Both the position numbers and the translations under genes were made by a program. A DNA stretch of 10,362 bases, taken from Burkholderiales bacterium (GTDB lineage Bacteria > Pseudomonadota > Gammaproteobacteria > Burkholderiales > Casimicrobiaceae). This document shows, piece by piece, positions 1 to 5,845 of this stretch (positions are counted from its first letter, which is position 1; the number at the start of each line of letters is the position of its first letter). The notes beneath the pieces are model-generated. The model did no database searches. It was not told the origin of the DNA and saw nothing but the letters and a program-made list of their open reading frames with translations. The stretch lies in NCBI GenBank assembly GCA_031283405.1, contig JAITBX010000025.1:1-10362 (forward strand). Direction: 5' to 3'.

Positions 1-260
1 AAACCCAGCCCCATGGCGTCGGGAACCGTGAGAATGTCGGAAAACAGAATCGCGGCGTCGAGCGGAAAACGCTCTAGTGGCTGCAACGTCACCTCGGTAG
101 CCAATTCCGGCGTCATCGCCAGTTGCATAAAACTGCCGGCCTGAGCGCGGGTTTTGTTGTATTCGGGCAGATAGCGCCCAGCCTGCCACATAAGCCAAAC
201 GGGCGTGTAAGGCGTCGGCTCACGGCGCAAAGCGCGCAAAAAAGTATCGTTTTGAATCAT
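1..260 (-). CDS. hemE: Uroporphyrinogen decarboxylase, N-terminal part (runs off left edge)
   Basis: Converts uroporphyrinogen III to coproporphyrinogen III in cytoplasmic haem biosynthesis. Only the first 86 codons are present. The ATG at 260-258 opens MIQNDTFLRALRREP, and the reading continues through PVWLMWQAGRYLPEY (residues 20-34), TPELATEVTLQP and FPLDAAILFSDILTVPDAMGLG, which are the family's N-terminal signature blocks in the right order and spacing. One oddity stands out. The family signature P-x-W-x-M-R-Q-A-G-R has Trp (codon TGG) at residue 25 where Arg is expected, equivalent to Arg37 of the human enzyme. No strong ribosome binding site is seen before the start. The gene is divergent from the lipoprotein gene to its right. 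Identity is secure; whether this allele is fully active is not. Confidence 0.95.
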   Translation of the reverse strand, partial: MIQNDTFLRALRREPTPYTPVWLMWQAGRYLPEYNKTRAQAGSFMQLAMTPELATEVTLQPLERFPLDAAILFSDILTVPDAMGLG

Positions 261-680
261 CGTCTTCTTGGAAAAAGCTTCCGGGAAAATTTCGCGCCTG
301 AGCAACGTCAGGAATCGCACAGAGACGCATTGTCGCCCAAGCCCGCCTTGCAGGCAAATGAAAAATGGGTAAGAACGACTCGCCTTTGCCCTGCTTTCCC
401 CCGTGCTTGGCGATTGCGGAGCGCGGAGGAGCGGGCTGCGACCACCCGCCCTGCAGCTCGCGTCTGCCCGATATGGCGGATACACAAAAACCAACACATC
501 CATGCTTTGTTCAACGAAATGTAAGAAATTCTTGCGTCAACCCGTCAAGTTGAGGTTTAATCTTGGGAAGTGCCCCTATCTGCCTGTTCCAACTTGCCTT
601 TCGTTTTTTCGCGCTTTCTTGTTCCGGTATTTTGTTTCGGCATTTCGGGCTTCTTTTTCAACATCTTCAGGAAGGTGATC
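261..680. other. Intergenic region between hemE and the lipoprotein gene
   Basis: About 420 bases between two divergent genes, so it should hold both promoters. The only reading frames here are short, overlap in several frames and have no good ribosome binding site. An imperfect inverted repeat (GCGGGCTGC at 431-439 against GCAGCTCGC at 453-461, 8 of 9 pairs) is weak. I see no RNA gene and no mobile element. Confidence 0.6.
532..561 (+). promoter_or_regulatory. Weak candidate sigma70 promoter for the lipoprotein gene
   Basis: TTGCGT (532-537) and TTTAAT (556-561) are 18 bases apart and sit about 120 bases upstream of the ATG at 681. Each box keeps four or five consensus bases. Such matches arise by chance, so this is only a candidate. 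Confidence 0.25.
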
Positions 681-2003
681 ATGTTTTCTCGCGCTTTTTC
701 CCGAATCAGCGGCGTATTGTTGGCGATTCTCGCCGTAATGCTTGTAACAGCTTGCGGCGGCGGTAGCGGCGGCAGTGCCAGCAATCCGCCCTCGCTGTCT
801 CTCAGCGAAACAAAAATGGCTTTTGGCTCATTTAGTGGAACAATCTATGGTGGCTCGCCTCCTTTCTACCTTGAAACAAATACATCGGCTATCGAATTGG
901 ATTTGCCGCGCGATTCGACCTATAACAACGCTTATGTATCAAGTTCCAGAAATTTTACGGGCTACGCCTATCCGGTCTCTGAGGACGGCACAGGTCAAGT
1001 TCACGTCTGGGACAAAGTCAGCACGCATGCAAACGGAGGTAGCGCTTCTTTCGTATACGTCGGGATTTCTTTTGATCCCTCGACGCTGACGGTAACGGCC
1101 ACCGGCAATGCCGGATGCACGACGAATGATGACAGCTCACTTTGCGCCAATTCTCAAGGTATCGCCACGCTGCAACTCACTGGTATTGGCGTCGCCAACC
1201 AGCCCGTTCAGTTCAGCGTCGTATCGGGGCACTTCAAGATACTGTATCCCAATAGTGGAACTTGGGAAACTACTGTCAGCACGATGACGGACAGCGCGGG
1301 CATGGCGCAGGTCGTCATCAAGGCTGACGCCAATGTTTCGACGGAGGTCGCCCAGATTCGCGCGCGCTTTCCCGGCTCTCCCCTCGATACTCTCGTTACT
1401 TCCTTTACCATCGTCGGCAACGACTTTATGATATTGCCGGGGGATATAACGCTCACATCCCCGACAGCAACGTGTCCGGCAAGATCGTACCCCTTTAAAA
1501 TTTATGGCGGAACGCCTCCTTACGATGTGATTGCGTCGCCAGGTTCGGTAAGCCCATCGGTCGTGACGGCGATCGGCGGTTCGGTGACTCTGACATTGTC
1601 CGATTGCGGTGACGGCACCCTGACGGCGCACGATGCACAGGGCAGACTGGCAACAGCATCGTTCAGCTATAAAGCAGCTGATCAGGGAGGGACGCCGCCG
1701 ACCGAACCGGTCACGACGTCAAAACTCGGCAATTGGGGGGGAACTTCGGTGGCGACCCCCCCAGTATCGTGTGCTGTCGGCACGGTTTTCTCCTTCTCGG
1801 TGCAGGGAGGAACGGCGCCTTATGTGTGGTTGGCATCACCCGCCATCCCGGGATTGGCCGGACCGCAATCCATAACGCCACCCGTGGGAACGATAGAATT
1901 TACCGCTGCGACAGGGGCTGGGCACGGGTCTTACGTCATTACTGTGATGGATAGCAAGGCCATGCAAAGCACAACACCGATGACGCTTTACTGTACTCCG
2001 TAA
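681..2003 (+). CDS. Secreted lipoprotein with Ig-like repeats
   Basis: A 440-residue protein of unknown function, probably anchored in the envelope. The start is the ATG at 681 because AGGAAGG (669-675) precedes it and it opens a lipoprotein signal peptide: charged N-terminus, hydrophobic core, lipobox LVTAC with Cys25. A Gly/Ser linker follows (26-34). The rest is beta-rich. A motif GG-x-x-P-F/Y occurs three times, at residues 57-62, 276-281 and 376-381. The last two open clear repeat units 100 residues apart. Residues about 160-257 resemble a bacterial Ig-like (invasin type, Big_1-like) domain. Cysteines come in plausible disulphide pairs: 146/155, 265/309 and 364/438. There is no enzymatic motif, so a surface or adhesion role is inferred only. 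The frame is open further upstream to 570, but that would bury the signal peptide. A terminator follows directly, so it is monocistronic. Confidence 0.88.
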   Translation: MFSRAFSRISGVLLAILAVMLVTACGGGSGGSASNPPSLSLSETKMAFGSFSGTIYGGSPPFYLETNTSAIELDLPRDSTYNNAYVSSSRNFTGYAYPVSEDGTGQVHVWDKVSTHANGGSASFVYVGISFDPSTLTVTATGNAGCTTNDDSSLCANSQGIATLQLTGIGVANQPVQFSVVSGHFKILYPNSGTWETTVSTMTDSAGMAQVVIKADANVSTEVAQIRARFPGSPLDTLVTSFTIVGNDFMILPGDITLTSPTATCPARSYPFKIYGGTPPYDVIASPGSVSPSVVTAIGGSVTLTLSDCGDGTLTAHDAQGRLATASFSYKAADQGGTPPTEPVTTSKLGNWGGTSVATPPVSCAVGTVFSFSVQGGTAPYVWLASPAIPGLAGPQSITPPVGTIEFTAATGAGHGSYVITVMDSKAMQSTTPMTLYCTP

Positions 2004-2020
2004 GCGTATTGATGCTCTCG

Positions 2021-2051
2021 AAAAACGGCGCCTTGAAGGCGCCGTTTTTTT
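2021..2051 (+). terminator. Rho-independent terminator after the lipoprotein gene
   Basis: ACGGCGCC (2025-2032), loop TTGAA and GGCGCCGT (2038-2045) form a perfect GC-rich stem, followed by a run of T to 2051. The A-run on the left arm (2021-2025) extends the stem and could let it work in both directions. It starts 18 bases after the stop codon at 2003. Confidence 0.93.
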
Positions 2052-2073
2052 ATTTGATGCGCCAACACATGGC

Positions 2074-2117
2074 GAACGATGTAACATGAGAAAAGATTTG
2101 AGAACCCGACATCGTTC
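2074..2117. promoter_or_regulatory. 9-bp inverted repeat upstream of the DUF488 remnant
   Basis: GAACGATGT (2074-2082) and ACATCGTTC (2109-2117) are perfect inverted copies separated by 26 bases, ending 37 bases before the ATG at 2155. It could be an operator with two half-sites or a leader stem-loop. Seen directly; the function is inferred. Confidence 0.4.
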
Positions 2118-2154
2118 AAACAAGCCTGACGCAACATCTTAAAAGGAAAACATC

Positions 2155-2426
2155 ATGACGATTCGTGTGGTTCGACTCGGCACTCCGCGCGCGCGAGACG
2201 AAGGCGTGCGTATCGGCACGGTGCGGCGACCGCCGCGCGGTGTTCCCAAGGCGCGCTTTGCCGCCGACGATTGGTACGATGTGTGGTTCCCCAATCTGTC
2301 GCCCAGCCCGGAGCTGATGAAACTGGCGCTGTCGCACAGCGCGAATTTTTCCATCGGTTGCTATTGCGAGAACGAGGAACGCTGTCACGCGCGGTGCTGG
2401 CCGAGCGCGGCGCGGCATTGGGATAG
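2155..2426 (+). pseudogene. DUF488-family gene, internally deleted and frameshifted
   Basis: The ATG at 2155 has a good ribosome binding site (AAAAGGAAAA, 2141-2150). Residues 1-57 (MTIRVVRLGTPR...RIGTVRRPPRGVPK...YDVWFPNLSPSPELMKLA) match the N-terminal half of short DUF488 proteins. The text then jumps straight to LSHSANFSIGCYCENEERCH, the conserved cysteine-containing C-terminal block. From memory of the family, about 40-45 residues of the helical middle are missing, removed in frame. After His at 2386-2388 one base is missing: reading on from 2389 in the other frame restores RAVLAERGAALG and a TAG at 2424-2426, the expected family ending. In the original frame the sequence runs to 2499 as unrelated residues. 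The function of DUF488 proteins is unknown. Two independent lesions make loss of function likely. Confidence 0.75.
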
Positions 2427-2488
2427 CGCAGTTTTTCGTTTCCACAAATCAAGTTGCCTATTTCTTCGTCAACAATCATTCATGTGTG

Positions 2489-2674
2489 ATGAGTCATGAG
2501 CGATTACACGGTATCCGTTACAGCACTCGGGATGAGGCGAGAGCGGATTTGTTTGATTACATTGAAGTGTTTTACAATCGCAAGCGCATGCATTCTACGC
2601 TCGGTTATGTCTCACCCGCGAAGTTCTTGGAAGCCTGGGCTCACGGCCAGACCGAGTTGGAAAGAGCCGCATGA
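2489..2674 (+). pseudogene. IS3-family transposase (OrfB), C-terminal remnant
   Basis: Only the last ~60 codons remain, with the typical OrfB tail: ERLHGIRYSTRDEARADLF, then DYIEVFYNRKRMHSTLGYVSP, then KFLEAWA, stop TGA 2672-2674. In IS3 transposases this lies after the catalytic DDE core, whose last Glu sits upstream near an ESFF-like motif that is absent here, so the piece cannot be catalytic. No orfA, upstream orfB or convincing terminal inverted repeat is visible. The ATG codons at 2486 and 2489 are fortuitous. The remnant begins about 60 bases after the broken DUF488 gene, so one insertion and deletion event may explain both. Confidence 0.85.
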
Positions 2675-2755
2675 CTCAAACGGCTTGGGAGGCGAAAAAT
2701 AGAGGGAAGGTCACAAGCGTTCTAAATTTTTGAATGCAATTTAGCATGATTCCCC

Positions 2756-2761
2756 TACAAT
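2756..2761 (+). promoter_or_regulatory. Candidate -10 box for ampG
   Basis: TACAAT lies 50 bases before the ampG ATG in an AT-rich stretch. The nearest -35-like hexamer, TTGAAT (2730-2735), is 20 bases upstream of it, longer than ideal, so the assignment is tentative. Confidence 0.4.
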
Positions 2762-2811
2762 AGTGTTTTTCGCAGCAGCACTTTTTCACTTTTGCTCTTA
2801 CGCGCCACGCC

Positions 2812-4092
2812 ATGACCGCCTCCGTTTTACGCACCCTGTTCTCGCGGCGCATGCTGATTTGCGTTTTCACCGGCTTTTCTTCGGGATTGCCGCTTTATCT
2901 GCTGTTCAACCTCGTTCCGGCGTGGCTCAAAACCGAAGGGCTGAGTCTGCGCACTCTCGGCGCTTTCGCGCTGATTCAGTTTCCTTACACCTGGAAATTT
3001 TTGTGGGCGCCGCTGCTCGATCGCTATGCGTTACCCTGGCTTGGGCGTCGTCGCGGCTGGATGGGAATACTTCATCTCGCGCTGCTCAGCGTTATCGCCT
3101 GGCTGGGTTGCTTGTCGCCGCAACAAGATTTGCCGCTGGTCGTTACGCTGACCGCACTGCTGGCGTTTTTGTCGGCGTCGCTCGACATCGTGCTCGATGC
3201 GTTTCGCCGCAATCTGTTGCCCGACATTGAACAAGAGTTGGGCAACACCATTCATGTCAACGCTTACAAAATCGCCAGTTTGGTGCCCGGCTCCTTGTCG
3301 CTCGTGCTTTCCGACAGTTTGCCGTGGACGCAGGTGTTCATGATCACAGCGCTGTTCATGTTGCCCGGCTTAGTGATGACTTTGCTTGTGTCCGAACCGC
3401 GCGCTTCTTTGCGCGCGCCGAGAACATTGCGCGAAGCCATCGTCGAACCGTTTCACGAATTCATGTCGCGCCACGGCTGGAAACCGGCGCTGACCATTCT
3501 CGCGTTTGTGTTGCTCTACAAATTGGGCGATTCTTTGTGCACCGCGCTGGCCACGCCGTTCTACATGGACATGGGCTACACCCGCACGCAAATCGGCCTG
3601 GTCGCCAAAAATGCAGGACTGTGGCCCAGCGTGATCGGTGGCATTCTGGGCGGCATCTTGATGATGAAGATCGGGCTTAACCGCGCGCTGTGGGTATTCG
3701 GTATTCTACAGGCCGTTGCAATTCTGGGTTTTGTCGAACTCGCCCGAACGGGCGCTGCGCCCGCCGGCGCCGTGCGTCTGTGGATGCTCGCCGGTGTGAT
3801 CGGCTTTGAAGCGCTGGGCACCGGCTTGGGCACCGCCGCTTCCGTTTCGTTTATCGCGCGCACCACACACCCCGCCTATGTCGCCGCCCAATTCGCGCTG
3901 CTCACCAGCCTGACGGCCATTCCGCGAGTGATCTTCAACGCCGGCGTCGGTTGGATCGTGGAAGGCATCGGCTGGGTCAACTTCTTTTGGCTGTGCTTCG
4001 TGCTGGCGCTGCCCGGCATGTTGCTGCTGCTTAAAGTCGCGCCGTGGAACGGCGCGCCGGCCGCAACGCCTTCCGCTGACGAATCCAAATGA
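2812..4092 (+). CDS. ampG: AmpG-type muropeptide permease (MFS)
   Basis: Inner-membrane major facilitator protein that imports anhydro-muropeptides from the periplasm for peptidoglycan recycling. In species with inducible AmpC this also feeds the beta-lactamase signal. The 426-residue product has about twelve hydrophobic segments and the AmpG blocks in order: FTGFSSGLPLYL (19-30), KFLWAPLLDRY...GRRRGW (62-83) and SASLDIVLDAFRRNLLP (121-137), with Asp in the helix as in the family. Length is normal for the non-enteric form. The ATG at 2812 fits the family start, but no Shine-Dalgarno sequence is visible. Its stop overlaps the next gene's start by four bases (ATGA), so the two are probably cotranscribed and translationally coupled. 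No ampC or ampR is in the window. Confidence 0.9.
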   Translation: MTASVLRTLFSRRMLICVFTGFSSGLPLYLLFNLVPAWLKTEGLSLRTLGAFALIQFPYTWKFLWAPLLDRYALPWLGRRRGWMGILHLALLSVIAWLGCLSPQQDLPLVVTLTALLAFLSASLDIVLDAFRRNLLPDIEQELGNTIHVNAYKIASLVPGSLSLVLSDSLPWTQVFMITALFMLPGLVMTLLVSEPRASLRAPRTLREAIVEPFHEFMSRHGWKPALTILAFVLLYKLGDSLCTALATPFYMDMGYTRTQIGLVAKNAGLWPSVIGGILGGILMMKIGLNRALWVFGILQAVAILGFVELARTGAAPAGAVRLWMLAGVIGFEALGTGLGTAASVSFIARTTHPAYVAAQFALLTSLTAIPRVIFNAGVGWIVEGIGWVNFFWLCFVLALPGMLLLLKVAPWNGAPAATPSADESK

Positions 4093-4955
4093 CTTCATCG
4101 AACACTATCGCTCAAGCCGCCATCGCCGCCGCGCAACGGCTATCGCAACAGGTTGAAGCGATGCGCTTCGCCGCGCCGGTCACGCACGTTTATAACCCGC
4201 TCACTTACGCTTGGGCGACACATGAAATTTATCTTCGCCGCTTTGCCGCATCGAAGAAAAAAGTGGTGTTCGTCGGCATGAACCCGGGTCCGTTCGGAAT
4301 GGTACAAACCGGCGTGCCGTTCGGTGAAGTGGCGGCGGTTCGGGATTGGATGGGCATTGAAGCGGAAGAGAACGTTGTAGGGGCGACCTGCGGTCGCCCG
4401 CAAAAATTCAGACGACCGCAGGTCGCCCCTACGCCTTCTTCTTTTTCGGAGAACGAAGGTACAGACTCGAATCAAAAGGGCTTCAGCGTATTTATCAAAA
4501 AACCGAAGCACGAAAATCCGAAGCGCCCTATCGAAGGTTTCGCCTGTTCGCGTTCCGAAGTCAGTGGTCGGCGTTTGTGGGGACTGTTCGCGCAGCGTTT
4601 CGGCACAGCCGAACATTTTTTTCAAAACCATTTCGTCGCCAACTATTGCCCGTTGGCGTTTTTTGACGGCGGCCGCAACCTCACGCCGGACAAACTTCCC
4701 TCTGCCGAACAAGCGCCGTTGCTCGCCACCTGTGACGCTCACTTACGCGCGTTAATCGAACTTTTGCAACCGCAATGGGTCATCGGTATCGGCGCTTGGG
4801 CGGAAACCCGCGCCCGCGTAGCGCTTGCCGGCCTGCCCGAAATCCGGGTGGGATGCATCCTTCACCCCAGCCCCGCCAGCCCCGCCGCCAATCGCGGCTG
4901 GAGCGACGCAGCAACGCGGCAGTTGGTGGAATTGGGAGTGTGGGAAGAAGAGTAG
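4089..4955 (+). CDS. SMUG-type single-strand-selective uracil-DNA glycosylase with in-frame insertion
   Basis: Base-excision repair enzyme that removes uracil (and, in bacterial SMUG-like proteins, other damaged bases) from DNA. Both catalytic signatures are intact: GMNPGPFGM (63-71, catalytic Asn65) followed by QTGVPFGE...VRDWMGI (73-90), and HPSPASPAANRGW (259-271, His259). ACSRSEVSGRRLWG (152-165) and NYCPLAF (185-191) also fit the family. The protein is 288 residues, against about 240 for close relatives as I recall them. The excess lies between MGIEAEE (88-94) and KHENPKRP (140-147). It is Pro/Ser/Thr/Lys-rich, looks disordered, and its first part is encoded by an inverted-repeat element. 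The frame is kept, so the enzyme may still work. It starts inside the ampG stop codon and has no clear Shine-Dalgarno of its own. Confidence 0.87.
   Translation: MTSSNTIAQAAIAAAQRLSQQVEAMRFAAPVTHVYNPLTYAWATHEIYLRRFAASKKKVVFVGMNPGPFGMVQTGVPFGEVAAVRDWMGIEAEENVVGATCGRPQKFRRPQVAPTPSSFSENEGTDSNQKGFSVFIKKPKHENPKRPIEGFACSRSEVSGRRLWGLFAQRFGTAEHFFQNHFVANYCPLAFFDGGRNLTPDKLPSAEQAPLLATCDAHLRALIELLQPQWVIGIGAWAETRARVALAGLPEIRVGCILHPSPASPAANRGWSDAATRQLVELGVWEEE
4377..4432. repeat. Perfect 20-bp inverted repeat inserted within the glycosylase gene
   Basis: The left arm (4377-4396, beginning GTAGGGGCGACC) and right arm (4413-4432, ending GGTCGCCCCTAC) are exact inverted copies with 16 bases between. The left arm plus three following bases also folds on itself: GGGCGACC (4381-4388) with GGTCGCCC (4392-4399). 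A 7-bp direct repeat GAGAACG flanks the region at 4368-4374 and 4449-4455. If that is a target duplication, the inserted unit plus one copy is 81 bases, a multiple of three. This looks like a small palindromic interspersed repeat or a MITE-like element. Confidence 0.85.
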
Positions 4956-4977
4956 AAGCGCAAGCCCGTATCAAATC

Positions 4978-5169
4978 TCAATCATCACACCCGCAATCGC
5001 CGCTCCCGTGTTTGCCTTTACCAAACAGCATCCCGCCGATTCCCCAGCCGATAATTGCTGATCCCAGCACACCCAAAAAACCGATGCCCTGCTTTTTGGG
5101 AGAGGCATTGCCGGTGGAGGGTGCGTCGACCCAGCGCATCAAGGTTGCCAGTTCGGTAGGCACTGTCAA
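4978..5169 (-). CDS. Small glycine-zipper membrane protein with CGC tail
   Basis: A 63-residue protein that I do not recognise. It has one likely membrane segment, about residues 28-50 (GIGFLGVLGSAIIGWGIGGMLFG), with glycines spaced as in glycine-zipper helices. A short basic and Gly-rich tail follows, ending CGCDD (Cys59, Cys61). The start is uncertain: TTG at 5169 lies three bases after the upstream gene's stop, a GTG is at 5163, and an ATG (residue 11) would give 53 residues. No start has a convincing ribosome binding site, so it probably depends on coupling to the 164-residue gene. It converges with the glycosylase gene with 22 bases between stops. Coding potential is supported by its sensible composition and operon position, not by homology. 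Confidence 0.5.
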   Translation of the reverse strand: MTVPTELATLMRWVDAPSTGNASPKKQGIGFLGVLGSAIIGWGIGGMLFGKGKHGSGDCGCDD

Positions 5170-5172
5170 CGT

Positions 5173-5667
5173 CTAGACAAGAGATATCCTGACATCTTCG
5201 GTTTCCGACAATCCGCGCCGTCTGATAGCTGCCTTGGGGTCTGTCAGCGTCTCAATCACCTCGTTGAGCCAATCCCTGATCTCCGTCAGAGTGTGGCGGT
5301 ATATCTTTACCAGCAAATCACGCGCTTCGACATCACGTCCGGAAGCGTCAAGAGCGCACACTTCGCTATAACCGGAAAGCACATCATCGGTGGTTCCCTC
5401 AAAGCGACCGACGGCGCGATAAACATCGCTGTCGGTCGCGCTTTCATTCGCCAACACATCGGACGCCAAGCTGTCGATGCGATCCGTGAGACGAGGCCCA
5501 AACTTCGCCAGTTTGTCCAGATGGCCGGAGACGATAGAGAGCATTTCCAAAACGGGCATCGTCGGGCGGGCGCGAAGATCAAGCTGCGTTTCGATCTTTT
5601 GCCGGAGCGGGCGCAGGGCTTCGCCCAGCAACGTCGCGCGATGCGGCAGGAGAGGTTCATCGTTCAT
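5173..5667 (-). CDS. Hypothetical helical protein, 164 residues
   Basis: Function unknown; I recognise no family. It is soluble-looking, rich in Leu, Asp, Glu and Arg, and probably mostly alpha-helical. The amphipathic stretches are near residues 12-30 (GEALRPLRQKIETQLDL), 40-72 and 115-148 (RDLLVKIYRHTLTEIRDWLNEVIETL). There is no signal peptide, membrane segment or cysteine cluster; the single Cys is in SEVCALDASG. The ATG at 5667 has a good ribosome binding site, GAGGAA on the minus strand (5674-5679). It follows the HIRAN fragment's stop by 10 bases and precedes the small membrane-protein gene by three, so all are likely one transcript with the WYL regulator. The plus-strand frame over the same bases (5293-5700) lacks comparable support. 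Confidence 0.75.
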   Translation of the reverse strand: MNDEPLLPHRATLLGEALRPLRQKIETQLDLRARPTMPVLEMLSIVSGHLDKLAKFGPRLTDRIDSLASDVLANESATDSDVYRAVGRFEGTTDDVLSGYSEVCALDASGRDVEARDLLVKIYRHTLTEIRDWLNEVIETLTDPKAAIRRRGLSETEDVRISLV

Positions 5668-5677
5668 TATCAGTTCC

Positions 5678-5845
5678 TCAAATCATCAAAAAAATTGTAA
5701 ACTCAATCCGCTTCCAAGGGTCGCGGGATTCTCTGAGCGTCACGATCTCGGCGTTCAGCACATGGCCGGCATCCAGCAAATAACTTGCCGCCGCATTATC
5801 AACGTGCGGAACGTAACCCAACTTCTGCCCCTGAGCGTTGTTCAT
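5678..5845 (-). pseudogene. HIRAN-domain fragment, out of frame with the WYL gene
   Basis: Read from the ATG at 5845 to the TGA at 5680-5678, this gives 55 residues: GQKLGYVPHVDNAAASYLLDAG, then LNAEIVTL, then DPWKRIEFTIFL. That is the C-terminal half of a HIRAN domain, whose G-x-K-L-G-Y-V-P and DPW-x-R-I-E blocks I recognise. HIRAN domains bind DNA ends or single-stranded 3' ends in several repair proteins. The N-terminal half is absent, and upstream the frame enters the WYL regulator gene in a different frame. It is best read as the remaining 3' end of a once separate gene. The 5' end could still be translated from this ATG, since the 164-residue gene follows closely. Assignment is from pattern memory, without a profile search. 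Confidence 0.6.

Noticed and set aside
365..553. Short cysteine-rich frame (MGKNDSPLPCFPPC...) upstream of the lipoprotein
   Set aside because: No ribosome binding site, overlapped by other random frames, and the composition gives no sign of selection.
4377..4432. CRISPR-like or terminator reading of the inverted repeat
   Set aside because: A single inverted pair with no direct repeats and spacers, lying inside a coding frame and lacking a T-run.
4140..4742. 200-codon minus-strand frame opposite the glycosylase
   Set aside because: Antisense to both catalytic motifs of the glycosylase, with no ribosome binding site or family resemblance.
5293..5700. 135-codon plus-strand frame opposite the 164-residue gene
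   Set aside because: The minus-strand gene has a good ribosome binding site, tight operon spacing and more protein-like composition.
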